From NCBI GenBank assembly GCA_043228905.1, contig JBHGNT010000002.1:18042001-18106000 (forward strand): a stretch of DNA of 64,000 nucleotides, in the 5' to 3' direction. Under the pieces are notes generated by a model. That model did no database searches, was not told the origin of the DNA, and worked only from the letters and a program-made list of their open reading frames with translations. This document shows positions 61,617 through 64,000 of the stretch, piece after piece. A program made the position numbers and the translations under genes. How positions within the stretch are numbered: the stretch's first letter is position 1; each line of letters begins with the position of its first letter. The stretch is from Azolla caroliniana. Its lineage: Eukaryota; Polypodiophyta.

Positions 61617-63130
61617 TTATATACTTTTTCCTGGACCTTTCGCAATGTATCCCCATGAAAACCCCTTACTTGATCCAATTAGTTGATTAGATTCATCTCG
61701 GATACATGGGTTCCATACGATACGTTGACTGAACCAAGCAGGTTTAGAGTTAGGTTGATCGCACTTGAGCCCTTCTCTAATGTCACACCACGCCTTCCAT
61801 GTGGATGCATTGAATCTATCCTCCAATTAGCGGGAGAAACTAGGTTTGAGATCCATGTTTCGAATCCATCCAATTTGGGGGGCCCAATTGACCCTTTTTT
61901 TGGCTTAAAGTAAGCGGAATGTAAAAGCAATAGCATTTTCCAGCAATCATTCCCTGGTTGGAATCCTCACACCACAAATTTGGCAAGTAGGGCTTTTGAT
62001 TATGAGAGGGGATCAATAAGACCCAATCCTCCTCTCGACTTAGGTGATGTGAGTATAGGCCATGCCACCTTGGCCCGAGATGCATGATCTTCCTTACCAT
62101 ACCAAATGTAGTTGCGTACCAATCGTTGAATTTGGTGTATACTTTCCTTGGAGATTGTCCAACATGATATGTTGTACCATGTTGTTGCGAGTAATACCTA
62201 GTTTGCCACTATGATGTGCCCCACTAGCGAGAGTTTTGTCGAATGGAGTGAATAACTAGTGCAATCATAGTCTCCGGAGGTATGTTGAACCCAATTTAGA
62301 AACCCAAATATTTGGTGCTCGCTCCTTGATTGATCCACTTGAAAGTGGAATGGGGGTGCCATGTAGGATGTGCTTCATGAGAAAGCCATATTGCATAGAA
62401 TTTGTGCCAATTGATCATGACATTGGATCTCTTGCAAAATACATCTAGACCACTTTCTAGCTTTTGTAGATTTTCGAAGTCCCCTTGTAGGTACACAACA
62501 GTGTCATCTGCAAATTCTATATCCAGGAGGCTTTGGTCAGCATGCGGCACACGAAGACCACGTAGGTTTAGATGTCGCGAGTTGAGAAAGCTAGAAAATG
62601 CTTCAAGGTATACTAGAAATAAGGATGGAGCCAAAGGCCATCCCTGTTGTACAGACCGCGGTATTCGGAAGAAGGGGCCCCGTTCCTATAAAGTTCTACA
62701 ATGCCTTGGATCCATTACTCTTGAAAGCCGAGTTTCCCCATCACACTTTCTAGAAAGTTCCAGCATACCCTGTCATATGCTTTCTCAAAATCTAGGAGCA
62801 TCACAACTACCTTGTTGTTGGTACGCTTGCAAGGGCTATCCTTCCCAAAAAGAGAAAAGGTTGTCTAGGATGCTCCGATTTCTAACGAAACTTGTCTGGG
62901 AAAAATGAATGAGTTGAGGGAGAAGTGGTGCTAAGCAGCGTGCCACGGTTCTTGCAAGCAACTTATTGACAGTATTGAGAAGAGTTATGGGTCGCCACTT
63001 ACTAATGTTGTTGGCACTCCCACCACTTTTAGGAATGAGATGTATCATCCCCTATCCAAATTTCTCTAGCATGTTTCCAAAGGTGATGATCTCGTCTTAT
63101 GCTTGGAGGATGTCTTCTTTAATAGTATCC
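61617..63130 (-). pseudogene. LINE reverse transcriptase
   Basis: Segments: M-I-H-L-I-P-K-S-G-G-S-A-N-N-I-S-K-W-R-P-I, then S-F-V-R-N-R-S-I-L-D-N, V-Q-Q-G-W-P-L-A-P-S-L-F and catalytic I-E-F-A-D-D-T-V-V-Y-L-Q-G. Further on are N-W-H-K and S-T-K-Y-L-G-F. Motifs place it in the plant L1/LINE group. Stops between nearly all segments. Confidence 0.85.
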
Positions 63131-63416
63131 CAAAGGCACGTGAAAAAGTGAGGGGTGCAGTCGTTGATTCGGGAGCAACTATCTGCATCCAAATCGGAGA
63201 GGGCCTCTCGTATCTTGATGTTTGATAAGGGACGCAAAAGCCATGTATTCATATCTGACGTGACTTTCTCGGGTATGCTCTAGAGGATAATATCTTGTCT
63301 TATGTCTTCCCCTGTGGCTATATTATCTTCAGTAAGTAGTCGCTTATAGTAACTTGTGGCAATATTCCTCATTTCGTCGCTGCCCTCCCTTCCCTTCTAG
63401 GGCCTAGCCTACATAA

Positions 63417-63705
63417 ATGCGGTCGATGCAAGATAGGGTGGGTCCACTATTTCACCCATTTGATTGGGAGAATAAGAGAGAGTCCCTTTTTCGTTGGAAG
63501 TTGTCAGAGTGCCATCTATCTCTCAGGTTAAGGTGTACACATAACTTCTCCCATTGTTTTCGTTTTCTTCCTTGTAGAACTATGGGATTGTTGTTGGAGC
63601 TATTGTGAAGAGATTCGATCATATTAAAATCCCCTCCAATGCACCACTCCTCCGCATCAGCTACTTGTAGGCGAATGCGCTCCCAAAATATTAGAGACAC
63701 GAACT
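63417..63705 (-). pseudogene. LINE endonuclease, C-terminal part
   Basis: F-W-E-R-I-R-L-Q-V-A-D-A-E-E-W-C-I-G-G-D-F-N-M-I matches the APE-type endonuclease G-D-F-N motif. R-K-R-K-Q-W-E-K-L follows and then L-S-C-I-D-R-I-Y-V (S-x-I-D-R motif) past a stop. The N-terminal catalytic part is missing. Confidence 0.8.
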
Positions 63706-64000
63706 AAAGTAAGCATTAGATAAGGATAGAATATAGATAGAAAAATAGAAAGGAGAAAGAGAAAGAAGGGTGCCGATACACCCGACCACCCCCGACTGAA
63801 GGGATCAAGGCGGACTCGAGCCTCGATTGGTGTCCCATACCACTGCCGTGGCATCGAGTCGTACCTGGTGTTGGCGTGCTCGCTACAAGAGTTGAACCAC
63901 CACAAGACAGAGTCTCGACGTAGTCAACAAGATGATCAAATGAGGGTAGCTAGACCTCTTATTTATAGCAAAACCCAAGGCCCCTACGCAAGTTCACAAT
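63706..64000 (-). repeat. Probable LTR, continuing beyond the window
   Basis: Abrupt change from LINE coding to non-coding sequence. Minus strand carries TATA-like GCTATAAATAAGAG at 63974-63961 and a purine-rich leader (63720-63770), as in an LTR whose transcript runs leftwards. No partner is visible. Confidence 0.4.

Larger units (their letters stand above)
60310..63705 (-). mobile_element. Plant L1-type LINE, decayed and 5'-truncated or interrupted
   Basis: Minus strand holds endonuclease end, RT, and a C-terminal zf-RVT-like part. It finishes near an A-rich tail (60355-60318 reads GGGGAAAAAAATAAAAAAAA). The 5' part stops at 63705, where an unrelated LTR begins. Many stops and shifts. Confidence 0.85.

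Noticed and set aside
63657-63905. Minus frame with a hydrophobic stretch near the window end
   Set aside because: It runs across the border between LINE coding and an LTR-like sequence. The hydrophobic part is the purine-rich leader read in reverse.

Overview
This window is eukaryotic nuclear DNA, almost certainly from a land plant with a large, repeat-packed genome. I find no cellular housekeeping gene, rRNA or intact tRNA. Nearly everything supportable is transposable-element sequence: Ty1/copia, Ty3/gypsy, a LINE, small non-autonomous LTR elements, a MITE, SINE-like tRNA derivatives, and one two-gene locus that resembles a DNA transposon. A Tcn1/Tf1-like chromovirus and a gypsy group with a fungal-looking RT (FLDD-I-P-I-K-G) occur together, which makes me favour a non-seed plant such as a lycophyte or bryophyte. 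That is inference from family memory, not proof. GC-rich young elements sit in AT-rich old sequence.

Layout. 1-3540: minus-strand chromovirus-like gypsy TE-1, truncated by the window start. 3660-7560: decayed plus-strand gypsy F, interrupted by an LTR-like insert (5181-5475) and by a composite of fragments G (gypsy) and H (copia). About 8700-11343 plus 30094-31856: one old minus-strand gypsy, D. D was split by copia B (11344-30088, minus, TSD ATAAT). B was split in turn by copia A (13239-18914, plus, TSD ATATT) and by gypsy C (19347-26451, minus, TSD ACGT). C looks recent and has intact ORFs. 31857-32699: the 5' end of copia E. 32700-35309: M, a decayed relative of C carrying a 566-bp MITE with an 8-bp TSD. 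35473-40813: copia J, with LTRs I read as identical but with broken ORFs, TSD CTAAC. 41305-43707: a cluster of short LTR elements (L) that share C's termini and PBS, inserted in one copy of a tandem repeat (R).

46800-59700: a locus with a plus-strand gene (48114-51536) of a transposase-like family and minus-strand ORFs (58860 to about 51910), one of which may encode a RING-H2-like finger. The same TAGCTAATTAGCTA repeats occur in introns and outer flanks. This locus is split by RT-less copia K (53747-57694, TSD GTTCT). 60310-63705: a decayed plant L1-type LINE. From 63706 to the window end: part of another LTR.

Most stop codons in these broken ORFs can be explained by one C-to-T change (CAA, CAG or CGA to stop), as expected for methylated transposons. 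The observations I rate highest are the two-gene transposon-like locus and the PBS/LTR co-variation in TE-1 and G, which points to Tf1-type self-priming. Next come the intact C element with its decayed relative and short C-like parasites, and the doubled polypurine tract in copia elements A, B and K.
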